A stretch of 64,000 nt of DNA, from assembly GCA_023053545.1 (NCBI GenBank), contig JAKZAN010000055.1, forward strand, positions 282,704 through 346,703. Direction: 5' to 3'. A program made the position numbers and the translations under genes. Every line of letters starts with the position of its first letter. Position 1 is the first letter of the stretch. Positions 37,493-47,140 of this stretch are shown here, one piece after another. The DNA is from Lepidurus packardi (Eukaryota; Arthropoda; Branchiopoda; Notostraca; Triopsidae). A model generated the notes under the pieces. It worked only from the letters and a program-made list of their open reading frames with translations, searched no databases and was not told where the DNA came from.

Positions 37493-38632
37493 ATGATGAA
37501 AGGATTTATATTGTCTATTGTAGCGCTACTAACAACTGTTACTTATTCCCAAAAAATTACCGACACCATAAACTCTGTCAAATTAAAGGAGAAACGAGAA
37601 ATAACTATTGGCTTGCCAGCATCCTATAAAAAAAACAGCACTAAAAAATACCCCTTAATTATCTTGCTGGATGGCGATTATCTATTTGATCCCGTTCAAG
37701 GAGCGCTAAAATATGGTGCATATTGGGATGATTTTCCAGAAGTAATTCTTGTGGGCATCAGTCAGAACAAAAATAATGAACGTGAAGAAGACTGTACTTT
37801 TGATCCGGAAACTGGTCTTCCAAACGAAAAAGGCGCTCGCTTCTTCGAATTTATAGGCGAAGTAGTCACAGCAATGGAAAAGAACTATAAAATTGCTCCT
37901 TTCAAAGCGATTGCAGGCCATGACATAACCGCTGGATTTTTAAACTATTACTTATACAAAGACCAACCGCTATTTAATGCATATTTGGCAATAAGTCCAG
38001 AATATCCACTTAAAATGACCGAAATACTGGCAGATCGGATGCAAAAGCTAAAAGCGCCGATTTTTTACTACCAATGTATAGCAGATGGCGATTCGAAAAT
38101 TATCAAAGAAAATGCATTAAAATTTGATGAATCCCTGAAGCAAATCAATACACCAATCTTACAATATAAATTTGATGAGTTCCAAAAAACGTCTCATTAC
38201 GCTGTAGTTTTACACGCCATTCCAAGTGCATTATATCACTTTTTTGCTGCCTACCAGCCCATTTCTTCAACCGAATTTACCGAAAAAATTGTGGTGTTGC
38301 CTTCGGGATATGTCGACTATCTAATTCGGAAATATGATGTTTTAGAACAATCAGTTGGATTCAAAATCCCCATAAGATATACTGATTTTAAAGCAATTGA
38401 AGCAGCCATCATCAAAAACAAAGCTTTCCCAGAACTCGAAAAATTAGCGGCGTTAGCCAAAAAGAATTATCCAAAGTCAATGCTTGCAGAATATGAATTG
38501 GGATTGATGTATGAAAAATTAGGAGACTATAAAAAAGCGGCAAAATCTTATCAATTGGCTTTTACGCGTGAGCCCATAGGCGATCTAGACAAGGAGTACA
38601 TGTTGGCGAAAGCAGGCGAAATGAAACAATAA
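37493..38632 (+). CDS. Secreted esterase D-fold protein with C-terminal TPR; nucleophile serine replaced
   Basis: 379 residues. A signal peptide (about 1-19, ending TYSQ) precedes a putative-esterase (PF00756-type) alpha/beta-hydrolase domain with PLIILLDGDYLF near 54-65. The nucleophile elbow reads AIAGHDITAG, so the usual serine of GxSxG is Asp134. Residues about 310-375 form one or two TPR-like repeats (YELGLMYEKLGDYKKAAKSY). It is either an Asp-nucleophile enzyme or a non-catalytic binding protein. It lies 53 bp after the flippase-like gene, and radA starts one base after its stop. Confidence 0.85.
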   Translation: MMKGFILSIVALLTTVTYSQKITDTINSVKLKEKREITIGLPASYKKNSTKKYPLIILLDGDYLFDPVQGALKYGAYWDDFPEVILVGISQNKNNEREEDCTFDPETGLPNEKGARFFEFIGEVVTAMEKNYKIAPFKAIAGHDITAGFLNYYLYKDQPLFNAYLAISPEYPLKMTEILADRMQKLKAPIFYYQCIADGDSKIIKENALKFDESLKQINTPILQYKFDEFQKTSHYAVVLHAIPSALYHFFAAYQPISSTEFTEKIVVLPSGYVDYLIRKYDVLEQSVGFKIPIRYTDFKAIEAAIIKNKAFPELEKLAALAKKNYPKSMLAEYELGLMYEKLGDYKKAAKSYQLAFTREPIGDLDKEYMLAKAGEMKQ

Positions 38633-38633
38633 T

Positions 38634-39995
38634 ATGTCAAAAATAAAAACAGCGTTTTTTTGTCAAAACTGTGGTGCAAATTATGCACGATGGCAAGGGC
38701 AATGCAATTCCTGCAAAGAATGGAATACAATTGCAGAGGAAATAATCCAAAAAGCTGAAAAAGGCGATTGGAAAGAGCCAGATGCAAGAAACGTTAAAGC
38801 GCAGAAACCGCTAAAAATAACTGAAATTGATTCGACCGAAGAAATCCGAATGGATACTTTAGACGGCGAGTTGAACCGGGTTTTGGGTGGCGGAATAGTG
38901 CCGGGATCTCTAATCCTTTTAGGGGGTGAACCGGGCATAGGAAAAAGCACCCTCCTGCTTCAAATTTCTTTAAAATTACCTTTCAAAACACTTTATGTGT
39001 CAGGTGAAGAAAGCCAGAAGCAAATTAAAATGCGTGCAGATCGCATTACGCCAAATGGCGATAATTGCTATATATTGACGGAAACAAAGACCCAAAATAT
39101 TTTTAAGCAAATTCAGGAAGTCGAACCGGATGTTGTGATTGTCGACTCGATTCAGACGCTTCATACTGACTATATTGAAGCTTCGCCTGGCAGCATTTCT
39201 CAAATTCGAGAGTGCACAGCTGAGCTAATTAAATTTGCAAAAGAAACCAGTATTCCTGTCATTCTCATTGGGCATATCACAAAAGATGGCAATATTGCAG
39301 GGCCAAAAATTCTGGAGCACATGGTTGATACAGTCCTCCAATTTGAAGGCGACAGAAATCATGTTTACCGGATTTTGAGATCCCTAAAAAACCGCTTCGG
39401 ATCGACGGCAGAACTGGGCATCTATGAAATGCACGGCAGCGGTCTAAGAGAAGTCGCGAATCCTTCCGAAATTTTAATTTCTCACAACAACGAGCAATTA
39501 TCTGGCACCGCAATTGCCAGTACGCTGGAAGGCATGAGGCCTTTAATGATCGAAATTCAAGCGCTTGTGAGCACCGCTGTTTACGGCACCCCGCAAAGAA
39601 GCACTACAGGATATAATGCCAAAAGATTGAATATGATTTTGGCTGTATTGGAAAAAAGAGCTGGCTTCCGACTAGGAACCAAAGATGTTTTCTTGAATGT
39701 TACTGGCGGAATATCTGTGGACGATCCGGCAATTGATCTCGCAGTTGTAGCCGCAATTCTATCTTCAAACGAGGATATTCCGGTTGGAAAAGACTGCTGC
39801 TTTGCGGGGGAAGTTGGACTATCTGGGGAAATCAGACCCGTTAACCGCGTAGATCAGCGGATTCTAGAAGCACAAAAACTTGGATTTAATACAATCTTCG
39901 TATCGAAGTATAATAAAATAACAGTAAAAAATACGTTTATAAAAATTAGACTCGTGGCACGTATCGAAGATGTAGCATCTGAATTGTTTGGATAA
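38634..39995 (+). CDS. radA: DNA repair protein RadA (Sms)
   Basis: RecA-like ATPase that promotes branch migration in recombination. The 453 residues show the C4 zinc finger (FCQNCGANYARWQGQCNSC, 9-27), Walker A GGEPGIGKST near 97-106, the RadA-specific KNRFGS near 250, and a C-terminal Lon-like domain (DPAIDLAVVAAILSS). Length and motifs are standard. It starts one base after the esterase-fold gene, so the two are translationally coupled. Confidence 0.97.
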   Translation: MSKIKTAFFCQNCGANYARWQGQCNSCKEWNTIAEEIIQKAEKGDWKEPDARNVKAQKPLKITEIDSTEEIRMDTLDGELNRVLGGGIVPGSLILLGGEPGIGKSTLLLQISLKLPFKTLYVSGEESQKQIKMRADRITPNGDNCYILTETKTQNIFKQIQEVEPDVVIVDSIQTLHTDYIEASPGSISQIRECTAELIKFAKETSIPVILIGHITKDGNIAGPKILEHMVDTVLQFEGDRNHVYRILRSLKNRFGSTAELGIYEMHGSGLREVANPSEILISHNNEQLSGTAIASTLEGMRPLMIEIQALVSTAVYGTPQRSTTGYNAKRLNMILAVLEKRAGFRLGTKDVFLNVTGGISVDDPAIDLAVVAAILSSNEDIPVGKDCCFAGEVGLSGEIRPVNRVDQRILEAQKLGFNTIFVSKYNKITVKNTFIKIRLVARIEDVASELFG

Positions 39996-40049
39996 TCATT
40001 TCGATAAAATGTGTATATTTAAGGTTTCAAAATTTATAAAGTTCCAGAA

Positions 40050-42005
40050 ATGCCCAATTCACAACGAATAGCGCTGAATATTGCCAAGATTTTATTAGCG
40101 ATTATCGTTCTCCTTACCATCTGCTGGTTTGTGTTTCGCAACATGCTCTTAGAAAAAGTAATCGCGAAAACACAAGAAAAAATCAAATCGGAATATCAAA
40201 GCGATTTTACCATCAAATCAGCCGTTTTCGATGGCGTTAGCGGTGTCAATTTGCAACGCGTTATTCTGATACCAGCAAACGGCGATACGCTAATTAATAT
40301 CAAAACAATAAAAACCGAAGTGAGTTTGCTGCACCTACTTGTTGGCGATCTGCAAATTCAAAAAATGACATTAGAAGATGGTTATGTTCAGCTCACAAAA
40401 TCTGGAAGCGTTAAGAACTTCGATGCATTTCTAAAGCGGGATAAAGAAACAACAACAGCAGATAGCAAAAGGAATTATGCCCGAAAAGCATATCGAATGT
40501 TATCGCGCGCCTTAAATTTAGTTCCGACAGACATGAACGTGCGAAATATCGCTTTGAGAATTAACGACAATGGCAAAAAAACCAACGTGAGTTTGCAAAG
40601 CTTAAAATTAGCCGACAACCAGCTCAACACAGCAATCCAGGTCAGTACAGCTACTTTTTCGCAACGGTGGAGCATTAAGGGGTTTGCAGATCCGCGCGAT
40701 ATGGAAGCAGATTTGAGCTTTTTTAATATCGATACGGGTGCAATTAGAGTTCCTTATATAGACGAGCGATACAACTTGAAAACAAGTTTTGATTCTATCC
40801 GGATTAAGCTCTCTAAAATTGACATGGCCGGTAGCGAATTACATGTAGATGGCATGGCCTCAATTTCAAATCTAAAAGTCAACCACAGGCGAATTGCCGC
40901 ATCAGATGTCAACATAAAAAAGGCGGCTTTTGATTTTAATTTCGTTTTTGGCGCAGATTTCATTAGGGTTGATAGTTCGTCGACAGCCTACTTAAACAAA
41001 CTCAAATTTCATCCATACGCAGAATATAATGTGGAACGTGACACTATTTATTTGATGAAAATGAGCATTCCTAACATGAAAGCGCAGGACTTTATATCAT
41101 CTTTGCCTACCGGCCTGTTTTCTAACTTCGAAGGAATGGAAGCAGAAGGTTTTTTTAGTTATAATTTGGACTTCGAATACAATAAAAACAAACCACGTGC
41201 CATCGTATTTAACAGCGTTCTCGACAAGCAAAATTTAAAAATTGTGAAGTATGGCGAAGCAAATTTAGACATGCTCAACAATTCATTTGTATACCGTGCC
41301 ACAGACAACGGAAAACTGCAGCGTCCTATATTGGTAGGCGGCGGAAACCCAAGATTTACACCGCTTTCTCAGATATCGCCATATTTGCGACATAGCGTTT
41401 TGACGTCTGAAGACCCATCATTTTTTTCACATAAGGGATTTATAAACGAAGCCTTCAAGCAATCCATTATACAAAATATAAAATCGAAAAAATTTGTTCG
41501 AGGCGCCAGCACTATCAGCATGCAACTCGTGAAAAATGTTTTCCTAACTCGCGAAAAAACACTTTCCCGAAAATTAGAAGAAATACTATTGGTGTATATC
41601 TTGGAAAACAATCGAATAGTCTCAAAAGAACGAATGCTTGAGGTTTACTTTAACATCATTGAATGGGGGCCAAATGTTTATGGAATTGGTGAAGCATCCT
41701 ATTATTACTTTCAAAAACATCCTTACGATCTTTCGCTAAAAGAATGCCTATTTCTGGCATCCATAATTCCGAGTCCAAAGCGTTTCATGTGGCAATTCAA
41801 CAAGCAAGGCGAACTCAAAACACCTTACGAAAGACACCAAGAAAGACTTACGAGATTGATGTTTCAGCGCGGGATATTGCATCCTGAAGACACGCTATAC
41901 CAATTCAAAAAATTATTAATTTCAGGCCCTGCCAAAAATCTTATAAAAATCGAAAGCCCCGATGTAATCGAATCTGACCCGCAGATGGATGAATTTGATT
42001 TTTAA
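40050..42005 (+). CDS. GT51 peptidoglycan transglycosylase-like domain fused to a long N-terminal domain
   Basis: 651 residues. A transmembrane anchor (about 9-31) is followed by about 380 residues of beta-rich sequence resembling AsmA/DUF748-type repeats. A GT51 domain starts near 435, with the catalytic glutamate region TSEDPSFFSHKGF, the GASTISMQLVKNVFL motif, and RMLEVYFNIIEWGPNVYGIGEAS. No transpeptidase domain follows. It probably polymerises glycan strands at the inner membrane, or binds lipid II in a specialised way. It is the last gene of the run beginning at panC. A conventional MtgA is encoded at 59.5-60.1 kb. Confidence 0.87.
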   Translation: MPNSQRIALNIAKILLAIIVLLTICWFVFRNMLLEKVIAKTQEKIKSEYQSDFTIKSAVFDGVSGVNLQRVILIPANGDTLINIKTIKTEVSLLHLLVGDLQIQKMTLEDGYVQLTKSGSVKNFDAFLKRDKETTTADSKRNYARKAYRMLSRALNLVPTDMNVRNIALRINDNGKKTNVSLQSLKLADNQLNTAIQVSTATFSQRWSIKGFADPRDMEADLSFFNIDTGAIRVPYIDERYNLKTSFDSIRIKLSKIDMAGSELHVDGMASISNLKVNHRRIAASDVNIKKAAFDFNFVFGADFIRVDSSSTAYLNKLKFHPYAEYNVERDTIYLMKMSIPNMKAQDFISSLPTGLFSNFEGMEAEGFFSYNLDFEYNKNKPRAIVFNSVLDKQNLKIVKYGEANLDMLNNSFVYRATDNGKLQRPILVGGGNPRFTPLSQISPYLRHSVLTSEDPSFFSHKGFINEAFKQSIIQNIKSKKFVRGASTISMQLVKNVFLTREKTLSRKLEEILLVYILENNRIVSKERMLEVYFNIIEWGPNVYGIGEASYYYFQKHPYDLSLKECLFLASIIPSPKRFMWQFNKQGELKTPYERHQERLTRLMFQRGILHPEDTLYQFKKLLISGPAKNLIKIESPDVIESDPQMDEFDF

Positions 42006-42007
42006 TT

Positions 42008-42046
42008 AAAAAAAAAGCTTCGATTTTTCAATCGAAGCTTTTTTTA
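42008..42046. terminator. Bidirectional terminator
   Basis: AAAAAAGCTTCGATT pairs with AATCGAAGCTTTTTT around TTTC. It lies between the converging GT51 and OmpA-family genes. Confidence 0.92.
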
Positions 42047-42061
42047 TTCAGAACCCAGTCT

Positions 42062-43021
42062 TTACAAATCATTTAGCATTTTGCTGATTTCGTCCAATTT
42101 AGGTGTTAAAATAATTTCTATTCGGCGGTTTCTGGCTTTGCCCTCTGCCGTACTGTTTGAGGTTAGTGGCGAATATTCGCTTCTGCCTGCCGCAGTTAAA
42201 TTTTGTTTGTTCACTGCTTTGTTTTCACCAAGAATATTCACGATGGCAGTAGCACGTTTTGTTGACAAATCCCAATTGTCTATGATCTGCCCTGAGCCAG
42301 CATAAGCAACATCGTCTGTATGTCCTTCAATTAAAACCGCAATATCTGGATTCGCGCCCAAAACTTTTCCAACTTCAACAACGGCCTTCCGCCCTTCTGG
42401 CCCAACTGCCCAACTACCAGAATTGAAAAGCAATTTGTTTTCCATCGAAACATATACCTTTCCGTTTTTCTGTTGAATGGTAAGACCTTTACCTTCAAAA
42501 CCATTCAATGCCTTCGACAATGTTTCTTTAAGCTTTTTCATTGAAGCATCCTTAGAAGCCATCATTTGCTCCAGTTCAGATAATCTTGTCGAACTTGCCA
42601 TCAAGTCATTTTTAAGCTTGTTCAAACGATCTTGCTCTGCCGCCAACGCTTTCTCTTTTGCTTCCAACTGCGCCAGTAATTCTCGATTCTTTTTCATATT
42701 GGCTGTTAAAGCCTCATCGCTGTTCACTTCCAAAGCTTTATAAGACGCCTGAAGGGTTTTCAGGTTTTTATCGGCTGCTGTGAAATCTGCTTGCAATTTA
42801 TCGCGCTCTGATTTTAGCGCTGCTAGCTGCAGTTCCAGTTGGTTTTTATCCAATTCCAACTGGTTTTTAGATTTACTCAATTGTTCATTTGCATCGGCTA
42901 AACGTCGATTCTCTTTTTTCTGCTCGGAAAGTTTACCTTCCAATTCTGTATAAACTTTCTTGGATACACATGATCCCAAAAGGGTCAGCACCAAAAATGC
43001 CATGGAAATCTTCTTAATCAT
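42062..43021 (-). CDS. OmpA-family lipoprotein with coiled coil
   Basis: 319 residues. The lipoprotein signal has the lipobox LLGSC (Cys18). Residues 25-165 are a long heptad-rich coiled coil (EQLSKSKNQLELDKNQLELQ). Residues about 195-310 are an OmpA/MotB peptidoglycan-binding domain with LIEGHTDD, a WDLSTKRATAIV segment and ARNRRIEIIL. It should tether the outer membrane to the wall across the periplasm. It lies 28 bp after xth on the same strand. Confidence 0.93.
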   Translation of the reverse strand: MIKKISMAFLVLTLLGSCVSKKVYTELEGKLSEQKKENRRLADANEQLSKSKNQLELDKNQLELQLAALKSERDKLQADFTAADKNLKTLQASYKALEVNSDEALTANMKKNRELLAQLEAKEKALAAEQDRLNKLKNDLMASSTRLSELEQMMASKDASMKKLKETLSKALNGFEGKGLTIQQKNGKVYVSMENKLLFNSGSWAVGPEGRKAVVEVGKVLGANPDIAVLIEGHTDDVAYAGSGQIIDNWDLSTKRATAIVNILGENKAVNKQNLTAAGRSEYSPLTSNSTAEGKARNRRIEIILTPKLDEISKMLNDL

Positions 43022-43049
43022 ACTCTTATATTTAATGGGTTTATATTTA

Positions 43050-43814
43050 TTAATCGGCTATTTCAACTAAAATCGGACAATGATCGGAATGTCGTGCCTC
43101 GCTCAAAATAACAGCTCGATGCAAACGATCTTTTAGAGTATCCGAAACCAGAGCATAATCCAGTCTCCAGCCTTTGTTGTTGTTGCGTGCATTTGCAAAA
43201 TTGCTCCACCAAGTATACTGATGCGGGTCTGAATTGAAATGTCTAAAACTATCGATAAAACCTGAGGCCATAAAGTTTCCAAACCAGTTGCGTTCCTCTG
43301 GCAGAAATCCGCTCACACGCACATTTCGAACAGGATCATGAATGTCTATTGCTTCGTGACAAATGTTATAATCGCCGCACAAAATCAGATTGGGGCGTGT
43401 GCTACGAAGTTCTGAAATGTATAATTCTAGATCCTCCATAAAGGTAAATTTATACGGAATACGATCTTTGTTGGTTCCAGATGGCATATAAAAGCTCATG
43501 ACGGATATATCACCAAAATCTGCTCTAATATTGCGGCCTTCAAAATCCATATGAGCAATTCCTGTCCCATAAACCACATTGTCGGCGGGCTTTTTAGACA
43601 AGATTGCAACGCCACTATAGCCCTTTTTTTGCGCAGGATACCAATAGTGAAAACAATACCCAATTCGCTCGAATTCTTCTAACGGAATTTGATCTTCAGT
43701 AGCTTTTATTTCTTGAAAGCAGATAACATCTGGGTTGGCAGCCTGAAGCCAATCAATGAGGCCCTTTTTTATTGCGGCACGAATGCCATTTACGTTATAG
43801 GAAATAATTTTCAA
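43050..43814 (-). CDS. xth: Exodeoxyribonuclease III
   Basis: AP endonuclease and 3'-5' exonuclease of base-excision repair. The 254 residues hold the metal site residues in SYNVNGIRA (N7) and CFQEIKA (E34), the catalytic GDYNICHEAID near 148-158, the WRLDYALVS stretch, and the terminal SDHCPI histidine. Length is normal. It is transcribed divergently from the olsF-like gene. Confidence 0.96.
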   Translation of the reverse strand: MKIISYNVNGIRAAIKKGLIDWLQAANPDVICFQEIKATEDQIPLEEFERIGYCFHYWYPAQKKGYSGVAILSKKPADNVVYGTGIAHMDFEGRNIRADFGDISVMSFYMPSGTNKDRIPYKFTFMEDLELYISELRSTRPNLILCGDYNICHEAIDIHDPVRNVRVSGFLPEERNWFGNFMASGFIDSFRHFNSDPHQYTWWSNFANARNNNKGWRLDYALVSDTLKDRLHRAVILSEARHSDHCPILVEIAD

Positions 43815-43918
43815 CCTGTTCTAGTTTACGGCCAAATGTAGCAAAAAAAGTATATATTTATTCGATCTGAAAAATAATAAAATGACCCGAAGAAAATGTC
43901 GTAAGAAATGTTTTTTTC

Positions 43919-43926
43919 TATCTTTG
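43919..43926 (+). promoter_or_regulatory. Promoter -7 box for the olsF-like gene
   Basis: TATCTTTG followed by CCAGC, 24 bases before the ATG at 43950. An in-frame ATG at 43908 lies upstream of this box and so is unlikely to be used. Confidence 0.6.
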
Positions 43927-43949
43927 CCAGCACTGAAAATATCAAGAAC

Positions 43950-45758
43950 ATGGGTCTAGTTACCGCCAAAGAAGTTGCAAAAGCTATTAAAACCGACAAA
44001 TATGGTTTTCTTGGCACGTTCACGGGCTGGCTCTTGATGAAGGTTTTGAAAATTTCCAATCTTAATGATATTTACGACAGGAACAAGCACCTTACGGATG
44101 TGCATTTTCTGAATAATATTTTGGATGAGCTTCAAATTAAATTCGAAATACCCGAAGAAGACTTAAAGCGATTGCCAAAAGAAGGGCCTTACATCACGAT
44201 ATCTAACCATCCTCTTGGGGGTATTGACGGTGTACTGCTGCTAAAATTAATGCTTGAGCGAGAGCCAAATTTTAAGATAATTGCCAATTTTCTGCTCCAC
44301 CGTATCGACCCGATAAAACCGTATATAATGCCGGTTAATCCGTTCGAAAATCATAAGGATGTAAAATCGAGCGTTATTGGTCTAAAAGAAACATTTAGGC
44401 ATTTAAGCGATGGCAAACCCTTGGGAATGTTTCCTGCCGGCGAGGTTTCGACATACAAAGACGGCAAATTAGTTGTAGACAAAGACTGGGAAGAAGGCGC
44501 CATAAAAGTGATTAGAAAGGCACAAGTTCCGGTTATACCGATTTATTTCCATGCAAAGAATAGCAGATTGTTTTACGTCTTGTCCAAAATGAGCGATACG
44601 TTCCGAACGGCTAAACTGCCATCTGAAGTGTTTTCTCAGAAAGACCGCCTAATTAAAGTACGCATCGGCAAGCCAATCTCTGTTGCAGAACAAAACGAGC
44701 ACAAAACTATCGAGGAATATTCCAGATTTTTGCGCAAGAAAACATACATGCTTGCGAATCCTTTTGAAAAAGAAAGCACATTTTTACAAACACCTTCACT
44801 GAAAATTTCAAGATCGCCGAAGCAAATTGTAACGGAGACCAATCAAGATTTACTGATTAAGGAAGTAGCGGCATTGCGAAACACAGATTGCCGCCTGCTC
44901 CAAAGCAAAAATTATGAAGTTTTTTTTACTGAAGCATCCAAAATTCCGAACGTATTGCACGAGATTGGAAGATTGCGCGAAATTACATTCCGCGAAGTGG
45001 GGGAAGGCACAAACAAGTCGATTGATATAGACAAATACGACAAATATTACAACCACATGTTTTTGTGGGATTCAGAATCAAAGCAGATTATCGGTGCGTA
45101 CCGGATGGGATTAGGCTCTGAAATAATAAAGAAACATGGCATTAGCGGGTTCTATCTTTATGAATTATTTCGTTTCGAACCAGAATTGTTCGACATGATG
45201 TCTAAATCAATCGAAATGGGTCGCGCCTTCATCCGCAAATCCTACCAACAAAAGCCGATGCCGCTTTTCCTGCTTTGGAAAGGGATTATGCACACCACTT
45301 TGCGCTATCCGGAACATAAATTCCTAATTGGCGGGGTAAGCATTAGCAACCAATTTTCTGATTTTTCGAAGTCGTTAATGATCGAGTTTATGAAATCGCA
45401 CTACTATGATCCATACGTGGCGCAGTATATCAACCCGAAAAAAGAATATAAGGTTAAGCTTAAAGACGCAGACAAAGATTTCATTTTTGACGAGGCCGAA
45501 TCCGATTTGAATCGGTTTGATAAAATCATTGACGAACTGGAGCCTGGCTCGTTGCGCCTTCCTGTTTTGATCAAGAAATACATCAAACAAAATGCGAAAG
45601 TGGTCGCTTTCAATGTCGATCCGTTATTCAACAATGCAGTTGATGGCCTTATGTATATAAGAATTGCTGATATTCCCGAAAGCACCATGAAACCAGTAAT
45701 GGAAGAATTTCAAGCGGAATTGGAACGCAAATTAGCAGAAAAAGGAGAATCGCTTTAA
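43950..45758 (+). CDS. olsF: Bifunctional acyltransferase, OlsF-like (O-acyltransferase plus GNAT N-acyltransferase)
   Basis: Predicted to make an aminolipid (ornithine or glycine lipid). With the ATG at 43950 it has 602 residues. The N-terminal half is a PlsC-like acyltransferase with NHPLGGID (86-93) and FPAGEVS near 155; the His-Asp spacing is five residues, not the common four. The C-terminal half (about 320-530) is an OlsB/HlyC-type GNAT domain with LREITFREVGEG and IGAYRMGLG. This order matches the bifunctional OlsF described from Serratia and Flavobacterium. The amino-acid substrate cannot be read from sequence, as related Bacteroidota enzymes make glycine lipids. Confidence 0.85.
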   Translation: MGLVTAKEVAKAIKTDKYGFLGTFTGWLLMKVLKISNLNDIYDRNKHLTDVHFLNNILDELQIKFEIPEEDLKRLPKEGPYITISNHPLGGIDGVLLLKLMLEREPNFKIIANFLLHRIDPIKPYIMPVNPFENHKDVKSSVIGLKETFRHLSDGKPLGMFPAGEVSTYKDGKLVVDKDWEEGAIKVIRKAQVPVIPIYFHAKNSRLFYVLSKMSDTFRTAKLPSEVFSQKDRLIKVRIGKPISVAEQNEHKTIEEYSRFLRKKTYMLANPFEKESTFLQTPSLKISRSPKQIVTETNQDLLIKEVAALRNTDCRLLQSKNYEVFFTEASKIPNVLHEIGRLREITFREVGEGTNKSIDIDKYDKYYNHMFLWDSESKQIIGAYRMGLGSEIIKKHGISGFYLYELFRFEPELFDMMSKSIEMGRAFIRKSYQQKPMPLFLLWKGIMHTTLRYPEHKFLIGGVSISNQFSDFSKSLMIEFMKSHYYDPYVAQYINPKKEYKVKLKDADKDFIFDEAESDLNRFDKIIDELEPGSLRLPVLIKKYIKQNAKVVAFNVDPLFNNAVDGLMYIRIADIPESTMKPVMEEFQAELERKLAEKGESL

Positions 45759-45832
45759 AGGCAGCAAAAAAATTTCTTGGAAAGATGTTCCAATAAATAA
45801 TTTTTCAGGATTTTAGAAAGAATGGATTTTAA

Positions 45833-46093
45833 TTAAGACGTTACGGCCAACTCCAATACGAATGCTAGTAAACTGACTACAAACAAAATCCCAGCAAGCC
45901 AAACAATCGCTTTTTGAATAATGGACAAAGGGTGCTTTTGTTTTTCTAAAGCCGCAAAATAGAGCCACAAAACAAAAAAACAGGCACCTGTAAAAATCGG
46001 AAAAACCACCATAAACCGCGCAAATAAATAAATTATCAATAATAAAATATTGCGGGGGAGTTTAGCATTTCTTGAGCTAAAGCAATGATTCAA
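45833..46093 (-). CDS. Small two-helix membrane protein, uncharacterised
   Basis: 86 residues with two strong hydrophobic segments (about 14-45 and 62-83) joined by a basic loop (EKQKHPLSIIQK). No family recognised. The composition looks like a genuine membrane protein and there is no competing gene on the other strand. The ATG at 46093 could be replaced by Met28, but that would cut the first helix. It lies between the ends of the olsF-like and dehydrogenase regions. Confidence 0.6.
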   Translation of the reverse strand: MNHCFSSRNAKLPRNILLLIIYLFARFMVVFPIFTGACFFVLWLYFAALEKQKHPLSIIQKAIVWLAGILFVVSLLAFVLELAVTS

Positions 46094-46156
46094 AAGTACA
46101 TAAAAATAACTTATGTAGCTTTTTATTTACAAAATTTTCCGTGTATTGAGCGGCCT

Positions 46157-47140
46157 TTAAAGCGGGTGCGTCATTGTTGCTAAGATCTTGTCCACAATTA
46201 CGTTTGCTAAAAGCTCGAGGCTTTCGTGTGTCCAGCCTGCTATATGTGGGGTTAACACCACATTAGGTGCATTCAAAAGGTATGTGAAAGCTTCCGGTAT
46301 TTGTGATGCTTCGAAAAGGTGTTCGAAAGAAAGTTTTTCATATTCCAAAACGTCCAGTCCGGCACCTAAAATTTTGCCAGATTTCAATCCCTCAACCAAG
46401 TCGGTTGTTACAACATTTTTGCCGCGGGAAGTGTTCAGCAGCCAAAATGGTTTTGAAAATGCCGCAATGAAATCGGCGTTCACCATTTTATCGGTTTGTG
46501 GTGTCCAAGGAATGTGCAAGCTTAAGACGTCGCTTCGTTCTTGCAGTGTTTTGAGGCTGACTTGCTGTGCGTTTTCATCTGCAAGATCAGATTTCAAATC
46601 GTGAAACAATACATCAACATCAAATCCACGTAGTTTTTTAGCAAAAGCTTTGCCCATATTTCCGTATCCGATGATGCCAACGATTTTGCCATCCAGCTCA
46701 TGTCCGCGGTTTTTTTCCCGATTCCAATGCCCCGATTTTACTTCTTGATTGGCAGTGTTTAATTTATTGAGCAGGCCCAACAGCATTGCCAATGTATGTT
46801 CGCCAACCGCATTTCGGTTGCCTTCAGGCGCAGCTATAAGCGCAATGCTTTTTGATTCGGCATAATCGCAATCGATACTTTCCAAACCGGCGCCTACTCT
46901 TGCTATAAATTTTAAATTAGTGGCTTTGTCTATAAATTCGCGGTCAATTTTGAAGCGGCTGCGTATTACGATTCCGTGGTATTGCGAGATGACTTGTTCG
47001 ACAATAGCTTTTGGGGACGTAAAATCGGTGTCGTTTTGAAAGCCTACTGCTGCAAGCCTTTCCATCAAAATGGGATGGTTGCTGTCGATGTGTAAGATTT
47101 TGATCTGCTTTGCTTCCAAAAAAGTAGGTTTAAAGGTCAA
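46157..47140 (-). CDS. D-2-hydroxyacid dehydrogenase (SerA-like)
   Basis: NAD-dependent dehydrogenase of 327 residues. The nucleotide-binding fold has GIIGYGNMGKAFA (about 155-167). The catalytic Arg is in LNTSRGKNV, the Glu follows in GAGLDVLEYE, and the His is in LTPHIAGWT. It resembles 3-phosphoglycerate dehydrogenase without the ACT domain, so the serine pathway is plausible but not proven. It is on the strand of, and upstream of, no close gene; mgtE starts further upstream and ends 260 bp away across a dispersed element. Confidence 0.88.
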   Translation of the reverse strand: MTFKPTFLEAKQIKILHIDSNHPILMERLAAVGFQNDTDFTSPKAIVEQVISQYHGIVIRSRFKIDREFIDKATNLKFIARVGAGLESIDCDYAESKSIALIAAPEGNRNAVGEHTLAMLLGLLNKLNTANQEVKSGHWNREKNRGHELDGKIVGIIGYGNMGKAFAKKLRGFDVDVLFHDLKSDLADENAQQVSLKTLQERSDVLSLHIPWTPQTDKMVNADFIAAFSKPFWLLNTSRGKNVVTTDLVEGLKSGKILGAGLDVLEYEKLSFEHLFEASQIPEAFTYLLNAPNVVLTPHIAGWTHESLELLANVIVDKILATMTHPL

